Positions 36,731 through 46,190 of a stretch of 64,000 nucleotides of DNA are shown here, one piece after another. Made by a program: the position numbers and the translations under genes. This stretch comes from Candidatus Zixiibacteriota bacterium (GTDB lineage: Bacteria; Zixibacteria; MSB-5A5; GN15; PGXB01). The notes beneath the pieces are model-generated. The model was not told the DNA's origin and searched no databases. It saw only the letters and a program-made list of their open reading frames with translations. Within the stretch, counting starts at the first letter, position 1, and each line of letters begins with the position of its first letter. Location: NCBI GenBank assembly GCA_016933955.1, contig JAFGTT010000014.1, positions 54,664 to 118,663 on the forward strand, written 5' to 3'.

Positions 36731-37522
36731 TTAAAGTAACGCCTTAACAATACCACCATCGACAGGAATAGCTGTTCCGGTTATATAGGAGGCTTTTTCC
36801 GAAGCCAAAAAGGCTATCAGGGCGGCTAATTCTTCGGGCCGCCCGACCCTTCCGGCCGGGATGCTTGAGGTCCAACCCGAATATATGGCATCGATATCCT
36901 GACCGCTTACTTCGGCATTAGTCCGGGCCAAGACCTTAAGACGGTCGGTATCGGTATAGCCGGGCAGAACGGTATTAACGGTAATGCCGAAGGCAGCCAT
37001 TTCATTGGACAAGGACTTTGCAAATCCAGTCAAGCCAGCCCTGAGTGTATTTGAGATAATCAGATTATCAATTGGTTGCCTGACCGCGACCGAAGTAATA
37101 TAAATTATTCTCCCCCATCCCCGCTCCTTCATTCCGGACAGGAGGGCTCTGGTTAAATCAATGGCTGAATGTAACGTCAGAGTGGTTGCCTTGTCCCAGG
37201 TTTCTCTATCATGCTGGGGGAATTTCCCCGCCGGCGGCCCCCCGGCATTGGAAACAAGGATGTCGATTCCTCCTAATAACGCAATGGCCTTCCGTGCGAT
37301 TTCCTCGGCCCGCCCTTGAATCGATAAATCGCCGGCGATAAAATCAGGTTTGTGGCCGGTTTTTGATTGCATAATGGAAGCGGCTTTTTTTAGATTTTCT
37401 TCCGAACGTGAATTAATCACCAGCGCGGCCCCTTCGCCAGCCAAGGCTTCAGCGGCCGCCAATCCCAGACCGGCCGACGCTCCCGTTACCAGAGCTCGTT
37501 TACCCTTTAAACCAAGGTCCAT
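36731..37522 (-). CDS. SDR-family protein lacking the catalytic Tyr-Lys pair
   Basis: 263 residues. The dinucleotide-binding TGASAGLGLAAAEAL and the NAGGPP segment mark a short-chain dehydrogenase/reductase. The Ser of the active site is present (ITSVAV), but the positions 13 and 17 residues later, usually Tyr and Lys, are Ser and Arg (ISNTLRAGLTG). This SN..RAGLTG variant occurs in a subgroup annotated as 3-oxoacyl-ACP-reductase-like with doubtful catalysis. The ATG is 3 bases after the M20 stop, and its ribosome-binding site is inside that gene, so translation is coupled. Confidence 0.85.
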   Translation of the reverse strand: MDLGLKGKRALVTGASAGLGLAAAEALAGEGAALVINSRSEENLKKAASIMQSKTGHKPDFIAGDLSIQGRAEEIARKAIALLGGIDILVSNAGGPPAGKFPQHDRETWDKATTLTLHSAIDLTRALLSGMKERGWGRIIYITSVAVRQPIDNLIISNTLRAGLTGFAKSLSNEMAAFGITVNTVLPGYTDTDRLKVLARTNAEVSGQDIDAIYSGWTSSIPAGRVGRPEELAALIAFLASEKASYITGTAIPVDGGIVKALL

Positions 37523-37525
37523 ATT

Positions 37526-38893
37526 TTATGCCTTCACCCTGGAGAGTTCATCAATCAAATAAAGCGAGGAATAAGTTCCGCGTTCGAAATCATCAACTGC
37601 AAATCTTTCATTTGGCGAATGAGCATTATCATCATTTTGCCCCCATCCCAAAAGCAAGGTATCCAGGCCAAGAACCTGTTTGAAAGTTCCCACCACCGGA
37701 ATTGAGCCGCCCTCCTTCATAAAAACAGGTTCCAGCCCAAATCCTTTTTTTATGGCCCGGGCCGTGGCCTCAAGCCAAGGTCCTTCGATGGGGACAACTA
37801 CCGCCTCGGCTCCGCCATGGATGGTGACATCGCATTTGACATAGGAAGGACATATTCTGGTTATATATTTCTTGATTTTTCCGCAAATTTCGTCGGCTTT
37901 CTGGTTGGGCACCAGCCGCATGGTAATTTTGGCAGAGGCCCAGGACGGGATTATGGTTTTACCTCCCTCGCCCTGGTAGCCGCTGGTCAGGCCATTGACA
38001 TCCAGAGTCGGCCGCGACCAAACCTGTTCATAGACCGTATAGCCCTTTTCGCCATGTAACCCAGGAGAACCGACCATGGCCAGATAGTCTTTTTCATTAT
38101 AGGGTAATTTGGCGAATTGCCGCCGTTCCCAATCCGAGACCGGTTCGACATTATTATAAAATCCGTCAATAAGAACCCGCCCATTATCATCATGCATAGC
38201 GGCGATAATTTTAGACAGGACATTGGCCGGATTGGGTACCGCACCGCCAAATCCGCCGGAATGTAGGTCGCGGTTAGGGCCGGTTATTTTAACTTCGACA
38301 GAGGCCACACCGCGTAATCCAAAGGTAACAGCGGGAATATTACGGGAAAATTGCGAGCTATCTGAAACGACAATGATATCAGCCTTGAGAAGATCCGCAT
38401 TTTCTTTTACCCAGTTGGCAAGATTCTCCGCCCCTGATTCTTCCTCTCCTTCGATCAATAGCTTGACATTAATAGGGAGTTCGGTTTTGGTGGCGGTATA
38501 AGCCTCCAGTGCCTTTAAATGGGTGAATAGCTGTCCTTTGTCGTCGGTGGCTCCCCGCGAAATAATAAAGCCATTCTCGATAAACGGCTCGAATGGTTTA
38601 CTTTTCCAGAGGTTTAACGGTTCCACCGGCTGAACATCATAGTGGCCATAATACAATACTGTCAGTTTATCGGGTGATGAAATATGACTGCCGAAAACCA
38701 GAGGGTGCCCCCCGGTCGGCATGACTCTGGCGTCGATGCCAATGCCTTTCAGATGGGTCGCCAGCCATTCGGCGCAGGCCTTAATATCGCCCTTGTGTTC
38801 GCTCCGGGCAGACACTGATGGAAATCTTAGGAAATCAAACAACTGGTCAAGCCGGGTCTGTTTGTTTTTATCAAGATACTCTTTGGGATTCAT
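37526..38893 (-). CDS. M20-family dipeptidase
   Basis: 455 residues. All five expected metal ligands are visible: His in YYGHYDVQP, Asp in GATDDKGQ, Glu-Glu in EGEEESG, Asp in VSDSSQF and His in DNAHSPNE. The lid domain region NRDLHSGGFGG and the length fit the ArgE/DapE/CPG2 group annotated as dipeptidases. It cleaves small peptides in the cytoplasm with two zinc ions. It is the first gene of a unit with the SDR protein. Confidence 0.9.
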   Translation of the reverse strand: MNPKEYLDKNKQTRLDQLFDFLRFPSVSARSEHKGDIKACAEWLATHLKGIGIDARVMPTGGHPLVFGSHISSPDKLTVLYYGHYDVQPVEPLNLWKSKPFEPFIENGFIISRGATDDKGQLFTHLKALEAYTATKTELPINVKLLIEGEEESGAENLANWVKENADLLKADIIVVSDSSQFSRNIPAVTFGLRGVASVEVKITGPNRDLHSGGFGGAVPNPANVLSKIIAAMHDDNGRVLIDGFYNNVEPVSDWERRQFAKLPYNEKDYLAMVGSPGLHGEKGYTVYEQVWSRPTLDVNGLTSGYQGEGGKTIIPSWASAKITMRLVPNQKADEICGKIKKYITRICPSYVKCDVTIHGGAEAVVVPIEGPWLEATARAIKKGFGLEPVFMKEGGSIPVVGTFKQVLGLDTLLLGWGQNDDNAHSPNERFAVDDFERGTYSSLYLIDELSRVKA

Positions 38894-39135
38894 ATTACTT
38901 CTCCGGTTAAATAAATATAATTCTCAATTATAGGTCACAAATGACGATTATCCAATCTTTCAGCCGCCTTTCTATATAGACGTCCGGCCGATATTTTACC
39001 GGGCAAATTCGAAAATATGTATTATACTTCCAAAAATCAAACTGGCAAGGAGTTAAATTAAAAAATTTATTGCATTTTCCCGGGAACCAATTATTATTTC
39101 AAAACTTATAAAATAGTAATAAGGATTATTACGCT

Positions 39136-39843
39136 ATGCGTCTAATTAATTATGTGATTATTCTGTTTCTGTCAATTACCTCTTCCCTGGTCGCTCAGCC
39201 CAAAATTGAGGCGAATACTGAAGAATACGACTTCGGACGGGTACCGCAGAATGTCACTCTTATCAGAAAATTGATTTTAAGATCTGTTGGCGATGCCCCG
39301 GTTCAAATCGACAGTGTAATTACCTATTGCGACTGTATTGAGATTCCAATTAAGAATATGACTCTGATGCCGGGTGATAGTTTGGTAACCGAATTGCGTT
39401 TCAAATCATCCTTTTTTTCCGGGAATAAGGAATGGCGGCCTCATTTTTATATTAACAAATTCAACCGGGGCTATCGATTACGGGTAATGGCTTTTGTCGT
39501 TGATGAAATAAAGCACCAGAAACGGATATTCGTCGATCCTCATACGGTCAATGCTTCCCAGTTTGGCGATAATGCCATAACCCGTTTCCCCATAAAAATA
39601 TATAATAATTGCGAGGAAAATGTTCCCTTTCGGCTGACCTACGCCGAGGATGATTATTTTACGCTTGATTTCCCGACTCATGTGGCCCCGAAGGATTCTG
39701 CCCTGGGATGGATTAATTTGAATCAAAAGGGTTTGGAAAATGAGTTCGAAACCGCCATAACTTTTGAATATCTTAACGAAGACTCCGAAACAAGGCTGTA
39801 TTCCATTCCGATAAAAAGAAAGATTTTTAAACCGGAAAATTGA
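39136..39843 (+). CDS. DUF1573 protein with C-x-C motif
   Basis: 235 residues with a signal peptide (ending LVAQP). The DUF1573 immunoglobulin-like domain starts at YDFGRVPQNV, and its conserved cysteine site reads TYCDCIEI (Cys65, Cys67). DUF1573 domains are exported ASH-like beta domains of unknown function, frequent in Bacteroidetes and relatives. It is followed, after 129 bases, by a second DUF1573 gene in the same direction in which one of these cysteines is encoded by TGA. Confidence 0.8.
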   Translation: MRLINYVIILFLSITSSLVAQPKIEANTEEYDFGRVPQNVTLIRKLILRSVGDAPVQIDSVITYCDCIEIPIKNMTLMPGDSLVTELRFKSSFFSGNKEWRPHFYINKFNRGYRLRVMAFVVDEIKHQKRIFVDPHTVNASQFGDNAITRFPIKIYNNCEENVPFRLTYAEDDYFTLDFPTHVAPKDSALGWINLNQKGLENEFETAITFEYLNEDSETRLYSIPIKRKIFKPEN

Positions 39844-39972
39844 CAGTTATAAACGTAATTAATTAAGAGATTGACAGATAAATTAATTTTGATATATTAA
39901 ATAAACTGCTTAAACAGCATGTTTTTATGACGATAGCTTAGAAAAAGGCTTGACAATATTTGGAGGAATAAT

Positions 39973-40707
39973 ATGAATAAATTAAGCATGCTCCTCTTCC
40001 TCGCTGTGTTCTTTCTGTCTGCGACTACTTCTGTTCTGTCTCAATCGAAACTTGCCATTCCCGAACCCGATTTCGACTTTGGTTTTGTTCCTCAGCATTC
40101 CAAAATCAGCCATGTTTTTTGGTTACATTCCACCGGAACGGATTCTCTGAACATCATCAAAGTGTCGCCTGGCTGAGGCTGCGCTAAGGCTCCACTCGAC
40201 AAACAGGAGCTTGCTGTCGGTGACAGCACCAGGCTTGAAATTATATTCGACACTAGATCATATCGCGGCACCCAGGTCAAACGGCCCTCAATTACGACCA
40301 ACGAGGGTCCTGATGTGAAGAATGTGAAGATTTCGGCAGAGGTAATAACCAATCCCGACTCCACCTATCCGATAATAATAAAGCCTTATAAATTCGATAT
40401 ATCGCAGTTTGGAGAAAAGGAACGCCGGAAGCTGGAATTCGAACTCATCAATATGTCCGAGAATGACCTTGAGGTGAGTCTAATTGATATGCCCGTTAAT
40501 ATGTTCAAGGTAAAGATGCCCAAGAAGGTCAAGGCTGGAAAAACCGAGAAGGGCGAAATCGAATTATTCGACAAGTATGTGACTGACGAATTCCAGAAAT
40601 CACTCACCATTGAGCTGTCCGATAAGAATAAAACCCGATTTACGATTCCAGTTAAACGGACAATCCGTATTCCCGGACAGCCGACGGGAGAGCATTCGAG
40701 CAATTAA
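39973..40707 (+). CDS. DUF1573 protein with in-frame TGA at the conserved cysteine: candidate selenoprotein
   Basis: 244 residues if TGA at 40174-40176 (codon 68) is read as selenocysteine. Upstream: GGAGG ribosome-binding site, signal peptide (to LSQS) and the DUF1573 start DFDFGFVPQHSK. Downstream the same frame continues through the whole domain (LDKQELAVGDSTRLEIIFD, TRFTIPVKRTIRIP) to TAA at 40707 with normal composition. The TGA falls in SPG-U-GCAKAP, where paralogs in this window have TYCDC and PNCDC and the family commonly has CGC. So U replaces exactly the first Cys of C-x-C. TGA is an ordinary stop elsewhere here, e.g. the M16 partner. The alternative is a single TGC/TGT-to-TGA mutation making a pseudogene. 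No sel genes are in the window. Confidence 0.65.
40177..40228 (+). promoter_or_regulatory. Candidate SECIS hairpins just after the TGA
   Basis: Two overlapping alternatives. (a) AGGCTCC (40187-40193) pairs with GGAGCTT (40206-40212), one G-U, with a 12-base loop starting 17 bases after the TGA. This is the right spacing for bacterial SECIS elements, but the loop lacks the usual leading G. (b) TGCTGTC (40212-40218) pairs perfectly with GACAGCA (40222-40228) around loop GGT, which has the G/U feature but sits 42 bases after the TGA, farther than usual. Neither was folded by software. Confidence 0.35.
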
Positions 40708-40732
40708 TATATTATTCTCATTGATATGAAAA

Positions 40733-40764
40733 AGCCCGTCAATTCAAGGCGGGCTGTTTTTATT
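40733..40764 (+). terminator. Terminator after the TGA-containing DUF1573 gene
   Basis: Stem AGCCCGTC/GGCGGGCT (one T-G pair) with a 7-base loop, followed by GTTTTTATTTG, 26 bases past the TAA. A functional terminator after the second half supports a full-length transcription unit. Confidence 0.8.
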
Positions 40765-40824
40765 TGTTCTGGCGGAGTATTTAAATTTCCCCCGCTTTGC
40801 AATACTGCTTTTTTAACGGGATTC

Positions 40825-42246
40825 CTATCTTAAAGTGGCCGGATTCAAATCTTCCAGGACTTCATCCCAATCGCTGTCGTATTTTTCACCTTTAGCCGTC
40901 GAATGCACAAGTTCATAATCGCCATAGCCATCGACATCCTGAAAAACAAAGATGACTCCTCCCTGCAGGGCATAGTAGTGCCAGATTTCCCACGGTTTTC
41001 CATAAGCCGGAGCATTGGCCTCTTCCCTTTCATCCCATCTTCCATATTGCATGATAATTCGACCGCGATCAGTCTTCCAGCCATCACTCAATCCCGGCAG
41101 AGTCGAAAAATGCTCATTGGCGTAGATATAACGGCTAAATAAATCATCAATGAACTCATTCTCCGAAGTGGAAGGATCGGGGTCCCGATCAGCCAGAAAC
41201 TGGTCAATAAAACGCCCTTTACCGCCTTCATTAAGAGTTTTATAAGTGGCCATTTGTTGAGGCGCCAGGAGATATTTGACCAATTCGTATTTGGTTTCCC
41301 CGCTGGCCGTATCATAGGGATTGATTACATTATAGATTACAAGATTTCCTTCTTGTATGTCTCCGCCCGAAGTAAATACAACAAATCGAGCCATGGCCGT
41401 ATCTTCAGCGCCACTATTATTGTCTCGCGCCATCAAACGAAGAACATACCGACCAGCCTTAATGCCGGTGATATTCAAGACATTTCTGATAACCGAAGTG
41501 GATCCGGGCATATTCTTAAACGTCTCTCCATAATCCTGGTATATAGCCCCGTTTCCATCAAGAATCTGATAATGAACCGAAAAGTCATCTTCAGGATTGC
41601 CTCTGTAATCCAGATTATACAATTCCGCATAAATATACAGGGTCGAGTCTTTTTCCGAATATATCCCCATGGGATTCGGGATAACCTGCGTCCCGTTTTT
41701 TATCAGGCGATTACCGCTATTTCCGGCAGTATCGATATCCCGGATTAAATGGGCGAATTCCAGGGCACTAAGATTCAAATCTCGGGTATTAACCGAATCT
41801 ATTTCCAGCCGGTCATATAGAAAAGATCCCTCTTTCTTGCTGACCGCATCCATGACGGTCAGACGCCCGGAATAGTTGCCTGGTGAAACCATCATGGTCA
41901 GCCGATTAAAAAGTATTATATTAGAATTTGCGGCACCAGTTGAGTCATTCGCCCTGGTCAGAAAATAAGTACTGGTTGAATCAGCCACGCCCCCATTCTG
42001 ATCATAAAGTACAACATCGGCATAAATCCCCGCATACAGCCCCCCCCCTTCATGGCTCTCCGGCAGGAATTGAAACTGGTTCCGATGAACCGCGAACGGA
42101 AATTCAACATAAACATCGGGATTTGTCCGGGGATCGGGATAAGATACAATCCCGGCCTGAACGCTGATATTGCTGCCGGAAACGCGATTCGGGACAAGCA
42201 TCAGACTCATCAGCAAAAAAGATAATGAAATTACACCTATCTTCAT
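40825..42246 (-). CDS. GWxTD-domain secreted protein (second of pair)
   Basis: 473 residues from the ATG at 42246, chosen because GAGGTGG is 5 bases upstream. A signal peptide (KIGVISLSFLLMSLMLVPN) leads into a beta-rich region. The C-terminal GWxTD domain is diagnostic: DGWKTDRGRIIMQYGRWDE, followed by PWEIWHYYALQGG and FVFQDVDGYGDYELVHS. GWxTD proteins are exported proteins of unknown function in FCB bacteria and Acidobacteria. It is downstream of a second GWxTD gene and probably at the end of the long exporter operon. Confidence 0.88.
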   Translation of the reverse strand: MKIGVISLSFLLMSLMLVPNRVSGSNISVQAGIVSYPDPRTNPDVYVEFPFAVHRNQFQFLPESHEGGGLYAGIYADVVLYDQNGGVADSTSTYFLTRANDSTGAANSNIILFNRLTMMVSPGNYSGRLTVMDAVSKKEGSFLYDRLEIDSVNTRDLNLSALEFAHLIRDIDTAGNSGNRLIKNGTQVIPNPMGIYSEKDSTLYIYAELYNLDYRGNPEDDFSVHYQILDGNGAIYQDYGETFKNMPGSTSVIRNVLNITGIKAGRYVLRLMARDNNSGAEDTAMARFVVFTSGGDIQEGNLVIYNVINPYDTASGETKYELVKYLLAPQQMATYKTLNEGGKGRFIDQFLADRDPDPSTSENEFIDDLFSRYIYANEHFSTLPGLSDGWKTDRGRIIMQYGRWDEREEANAPAYGKPWEIWHYYALQGGVIFVFQDVDGYGDYELVHSTAKGEKYDSDWDEVLEDLNPATLR

Positions 42247-42276
42247 CCTGCCCACCTCATTACCCATAAACATATA

Positions 42277-43626
42277 TTACCATCGTCGTCCATCATAGGG
42301 ATACTGGAGACGAAAATCTCCATCGCCCCAATCGTCGACAAAAATAAATTTGCGCGGTTCACTGGAAGGCTCGTCAAAACTCGAAACGGGTTGATAATAG
42401 TACCATATCTGATAGGCCTTCGAATCCAGTTCAAAGGGGAAATCCTCAATCTGATCGGGGAAACCATATTGGATAAAAATCATCCCGCGATCGGTTCGCC
42501 AGCCTTCCTTTTTCAGAATTCCGAAGTTCAGGTTTGCAAAGGCGATGCGATTATAATAATCTCGTTGAAGCTCATTTTCAGGCGTTCCCGGTGAAGGATC
42601 ATGGGAAGTCCAAAACCCCTCCCATTTTTCAACACGTTCTTCAGGTGTGGAAGCGTCCTTTAATTTCTTTATTTCATCCGATCGGGCGATGTATTTCAAT
42701 TGACTGACAGCCGTTTCGAAATCGTTCAAAACCATGGCGCGCGGATGCCAGTAAAGATTGAATTTTTCACTGACTCGATCAATCTGGCGTCCTCGCCTCC
42801 CGGTTAAAGTAATTTCAACATAATAGTCGTTGGACTTCAATTTGTTCAACGATATTTCCCTGATTTGACGCAGGAGGGTCTGTCCCTCAGGGAATACCGA
42901 GGTCATACTGTCATAGTATATGGCTTCCAGTTTTCGCCCCAGGATTTTTGATTCAACAAAGACCTCTTTCTGCTCATCAGTACCCTGATAAATTTCGAAA
43001 TAGTATAACATCCTGGCAGTTGTATCACCTGTAAATTGTCGGCTTACCGACGGAATAATCGTCATGTTGCCCTTGAGAAAAGACGAGTCGATAACCGAAG
43101 TATCCACGGCATGAACAAATTCAATCCCTGATAGATCGGCATATCTTCCATTGAAATCATGAAGTTCCGGCTTAATTATCCGGCGTGAATCGGTACCGGC
43201 ATTTTTATCAATGATGTGGACTTCGATTTTGTATTTTCCCGGGGGGAGTTTTAAATCGAATTGGGAGATACGGAAATCGCTGATGGATACCGTGCTTTCA
43301 TAAGAATAGACAATTACTGTCTTATCTTTGCTGAAGGCATCGAGTTGACGATTGTCATCATCGTAGGTTGTTACGGTAAGTTCGTATTCGGCACGGTAAT
43401 TGGAGCCATCCCGGACAAATTGTAATTCCTTGTTAAATATTTTATAATAAACCTCGAGACGTACCAGGTCCGGTTCATCGGACTTAAACTGGGCAAAGTC
43501 AATTTGAAACAGGCTGCTTTTAAATTCCCCAATTCGGTTGTAAGTATCCTGACCGTCAGCGGCGACATTCAAAAAGATGGAAAGTATAAGCCATCCAAAA
43601 TATGTCATTAGTTTTATTAATTTCAT
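42277..43626 (-). CDS. GWxTD-domain secreted protein (first of pair)
   Basis: 449 residues with a signal peptide (LMTYFGWLILSIFLNVAADG). The C-terminal domain has GWRTDRGMIFIQYGFPDQ, YQIWYYY and FIFVDDWGDGDFRLQYP, matching the other member of the pair. The middle part is beta-rich, as in other family members (ISDFRISQFDLKLPPGKYKI). It starts 75 bases after the last exporter permease on the same strand, so cotranscription is plausible. Function is not known; location next to an efflux system suggests envelope work. Confidence 0.88.
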   Translation of the reverse strand: MKLIKLMTYFGWLILSIFLNVAADGQDTYNRIGEFKSSLFQIDFAQFKSDEPDLVRLEVYYKIFNKELQFVRDGSNYRAEYELTVTTYDDDNRQLDAFSKDKTVIVYSYESTVSISDFRISQFDLKLPPGKYKIEVHIIDKNAGTDSRRIIKPELHDFNGRYADLSGIEFVHAVDTSVIDSSFLKGNMTIIPSVSRQFTGDTTARMLYYFEIYQGTDEQKEVFVESKILGRKLEAIYYDSMTSVFPEGQTLLRQIREISLNKLKSNDYYVEITLTGRRGRQIDRVSEKFNLYWHPRAMVLNDFETAVSQLKYIARSDEIKKLKDASTPEERVEKWEGFWTSHDPSPGTPENELQRDYYNRIAFANLNFGILKKEGWRTDRGMIFIQYGFPDQIEDFPFELDSKAYQIWYYYQPVSSFDEPSSEPRKFIFVDDWGDGDFRLQYPYDGRRW

Positions 43627-43700
43627 TATCTTCCAAATAATTATACGCTTAAAACTATCAAGTTAAACCAGAATTAAAAATAAGGCAACAAATTTGTTGT

Positions 43701-44945
43701 CTATTCATAGCGAAGTGACTCAATAGGATCGACTGTGGCAGCTCGGTATGCCGGATAAAGGCCGGCAATCAATCCAACGGAAATGGCCACAACGAAACCA
43801 AGGGTAACATAAAGCGGAGAAACACCGAATGGAAGAGGTGATACAATCCCGATTAAAAGGGCGGTCAGCAACCCGGTTCCGATACCCAGCATTCCCCCTG
43901 TCCCGGACAGGGTCATGGCCTCAATCAGAAATTGCCAGAGAATATTGGTCCGTCTGGCGCCAATGGCCTTACGAACCCCGATTTCACGCGTTCGTTCGGT
44001 GACCGAAACCAGCATAATATTCATCACACCAACTCCACCGACCATTAAACCAACCGATGAAATAACGATCATAGCTATATATATATATTGGGTGATGCTC
44101 CGAATCAGTTCCAGGATATTTTCCTGGCCGAAAATGGCAAAATCATTATCCTGGTCGTAGGGGACTTTGCGGACTTTTCTCAGGGTCATGGTTATCTGTT
44201 CCCTGGCCTCTTCGATTTTATCCTGCGAAATGGCGCTGACAACCAGGGTCAGGGCATCATCCCAGGGGTAAAGTTTCATGAAGGTTTCCAGCGGAATGGC
44301 CACTTTATTGTCCTCGCTATCATCGTCAAACAGGTTGCCCTTTTTTTCCCGGACTCCAACTATAGTGAATCTGACATTATTGATCCGAATCTCTTTGCCT
44401 AGGGGATCCTCATACGGAAAAAGAGCTTCTTTGATTTTGGAACCGATGACCGCCACCTTGGCCCTCGTCTCATTATCAAGGCTTGAGATAAAGCGGCCCA
44501 TATGTATTTCAATATCATGTACCTTTAAATAATCCGGCACAACACCGACAATGGCAGGTTGATTGGCTTTATTGCCCTTGAATTTGACGACATTTCCGCC
44601 GGGTGCCCAATAATGATTTTCCGGGGATACGGCCACGACCGCCGGGCAATTTTTACGAATGGCATCGGCTTCCTCAACCGTCATGAATTTGCGATTTCTT
44701 TCCTCATCGGACAAATCATCCCACTGGACCTCGGGTGGAAAACGGTCAATAAACAAAACATTACTCCCGATACTATCGATCGACCCCTGGACGGCCTGAT
44801 CGAGCCCGGTTATCAGTGAAGTCATGGCAATTACCGACCAGACTCCAATCAGAACACCAAGAATGGTCATAGAAGACCGAAATTTATTCCCCCAGATAGC
44901 CCCCAGGGCCATATTTATACCTTCTTTTAATTCCACAAGAGTCAT
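43701..44945 (-). CDS. MacB/FtsX-type ABC transporter permease (second)
   Basis: 414 residues. One N-terminal span, a large periplasmic MacB_PCD-like domain (about 45-285) and three C-terminal spans with the conserved [20 protein letters not shown] loop and a final GLYPAYRAATVDPIESLRYE. This is the membrane half of a mechanotransmitting exporter; the ATPase is separate. A different permease is encoded 6 bases upstream, so the channel may be a heterodimer. Confidence 0.92.
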   Translation of the reverse strand: MTLVELKEGINMALGAIWGNKFRSSMTILGVLIGVWSVIAMTSLITGLDQAVQGSIDSIGSNVLFIDRFPPEVQWDDLSDEERNRKFMTVEEADAIRKNCPAVVAVSPENHYWAPGGNVVKFKGNKANQPAIVGVVPDYLKVHDIEIHMGRFISSLDNETRAKVAVIGSKIKEALFPYEDPLGKEIRINNVRFTIVGVREKKGNLFDDDSEDNKVAIPLETFMKLYPWDDALTLVVSAISQDKIEEAREQITMTLRKVRKVPYDQDNDFAIFGQENILELIRSITQYIYIAMIVISSVGLMVGGVGVMNIMLVSVTERTREIGVRKAIGARRTNILWQFLIEAMTLSGTGGMLGIGTGLLTALLIGIVSPLPFGVSPLYVTLGFVVAISVGLIAGLYPAYRAATVDPIESLRYE

Positions 44946-44951
44946 ATTTCA

Positions 44952-46190
44952 TTACTCATAACTTAAAGCCTTGACGGGTTGAAGCCGGGCCGCCTTCATG
45001 GCCGGATAAATGCCGAAGAACAGACCCACCGCCGTGGAAATTCCAAGACCGATCGCAATGGCATATAGCGAGGGCGTCATATTCATATTTATTAGGCCAA
45101 TAAGAACATCTCCCAAGATGATCCCAATGGCGATACCAATCAATCCTCCCCCGAGAGACAATAATAAAGATTCGAAAAGAAATTGCCAGAGAATATCCTT
45201 TTGTTTGGCTCCAATTGACTTGCGGATACCTATTTCCCTTGTCCGCTCGGTTACCGAAACCATCATAATATTCATAATAATTATACCACCGACAATAATG
45301 CTTATGGAGGTTACGCCCACCAATCCAAGTCTGAGATATTTAGTCACATTGTTGAAGGCTTCCATAATGCTGTCAGCAGTAATCAATGCAAAATCGTCAG
45401 GTTTATCATAAGGAACATGGCGATACGCCCGGAGGACAACTCGAACCTGATCCATAGCCACTTCAATGTTTTCCACCGACCTGGCCTTGACCATCAGATC
45501 AAGGCTGTTCCAGGGATCGCCAAAATCCTTGGTAAAAGTGCTGTAGGGAATAATAACGATATTGTCGCTATTATGTCCGAAACTGGCGCCCTGTTTTTTG
45601 GCAATCCCGATCACCTCATATCTGATATTGTCTATTTTCATATGCTTGCCAATGGGATCGACATTGGGAAATAATTCCTCTTTGACAAAATCTCCTATCA
45701 TTACCACCCGACGTTTGGCGTGATCTTCCTCGGTCGTATGAAAACGCCCCTGACCGACTTCATAATCGACAATATTGATAAAATTCGAGGTCGTCCCGGC
45801 AATAAAAACGCGGCTCAATTTATTGCGCCCGGCTTTGACATTGACCATAGTGAAAGTACGGGCGGCAACCTGTTCGCACTCATCACAGCCTACTTCGATG
45901 GCTTTAAGATACTCAAATTTAATGGGCTTGCGCTTGAGCGCCTCGCGCCATTCATCATCGGTGTTAAATATCCCCATTCGGCGGACCATGAAAGTAGATG
46001 GGCCCATCCGATCGATTTCCGCCTGTATTGATTGCGTTAATCCTTCAAGAGCCGAAATAATAGTTATCACCGAAGTAACACCGATTATAACTCCAAGTAG
46101 CGTTAAAGTCGATCTGAGTTTATTAACCCAGATGGCATCGGCGGCCATTCGGAAAATATCAAGATATATTCTTGCATTCATAATATTCAC
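44952..46190 (-). CDS. MacB/FtsX-type ABC transporter permease (first)
   Basis: 412 residues with the same topology as its neighbour and the motif [20 protein letters not shown], ending [20 protein letters not shown]. The periplasmic domain differs: it contains [12 protein letters not shown], a C-x2-C pair absent from the second permease. It overlaps the ATPase gene by 4 bases (ATGA-type), which indicates coupled translation and a shared complex. Confidence 0.92.
   Translation of the reverse strand: MNIMNARIYLDIFRMAADAIWVNKLRSTLTLLGVIIGVTSVITIISALEGLTQSIQAEIDRMGPSTFMVRRMGIFNTDDEWREALKRKPIKFEYLKAIEVGCDECEQVAARTFTMVNVKAGRNKLSRVFIAGTTSNFINIVDYEVGQGRFHTTEEDHAKRRVVMIGDFVKEELFPNVDPIGKHMKIDNIRYEVIGIAKKQGASFGHNSDNIVIIPYSTFTKDFGDPWNSLDLMVKARSVENIEVAMDQVRVVLRAYRHVPYDKPDDFALITADSIMEAFNNVTKYLRLGLVGVTSISIIVGGIIIMNIMMVSVTERTREIGIRKSIGAKQKDILWQFLFESLLLSLGGGLIGIAIGIILGDVLIGLINMNMTPSLYAIAIGLGISTAVGLFFGIYPAMKAARLQPVKALSYE

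Noticed and set aside
40315..40707. A separate 130-codon gene starting with GTG
   Set aside because: It is the in-frame second half of the TGA-containing DUF1573 gene; no ribosome-binding site, no signal peptide, and it begins in mid-domain.
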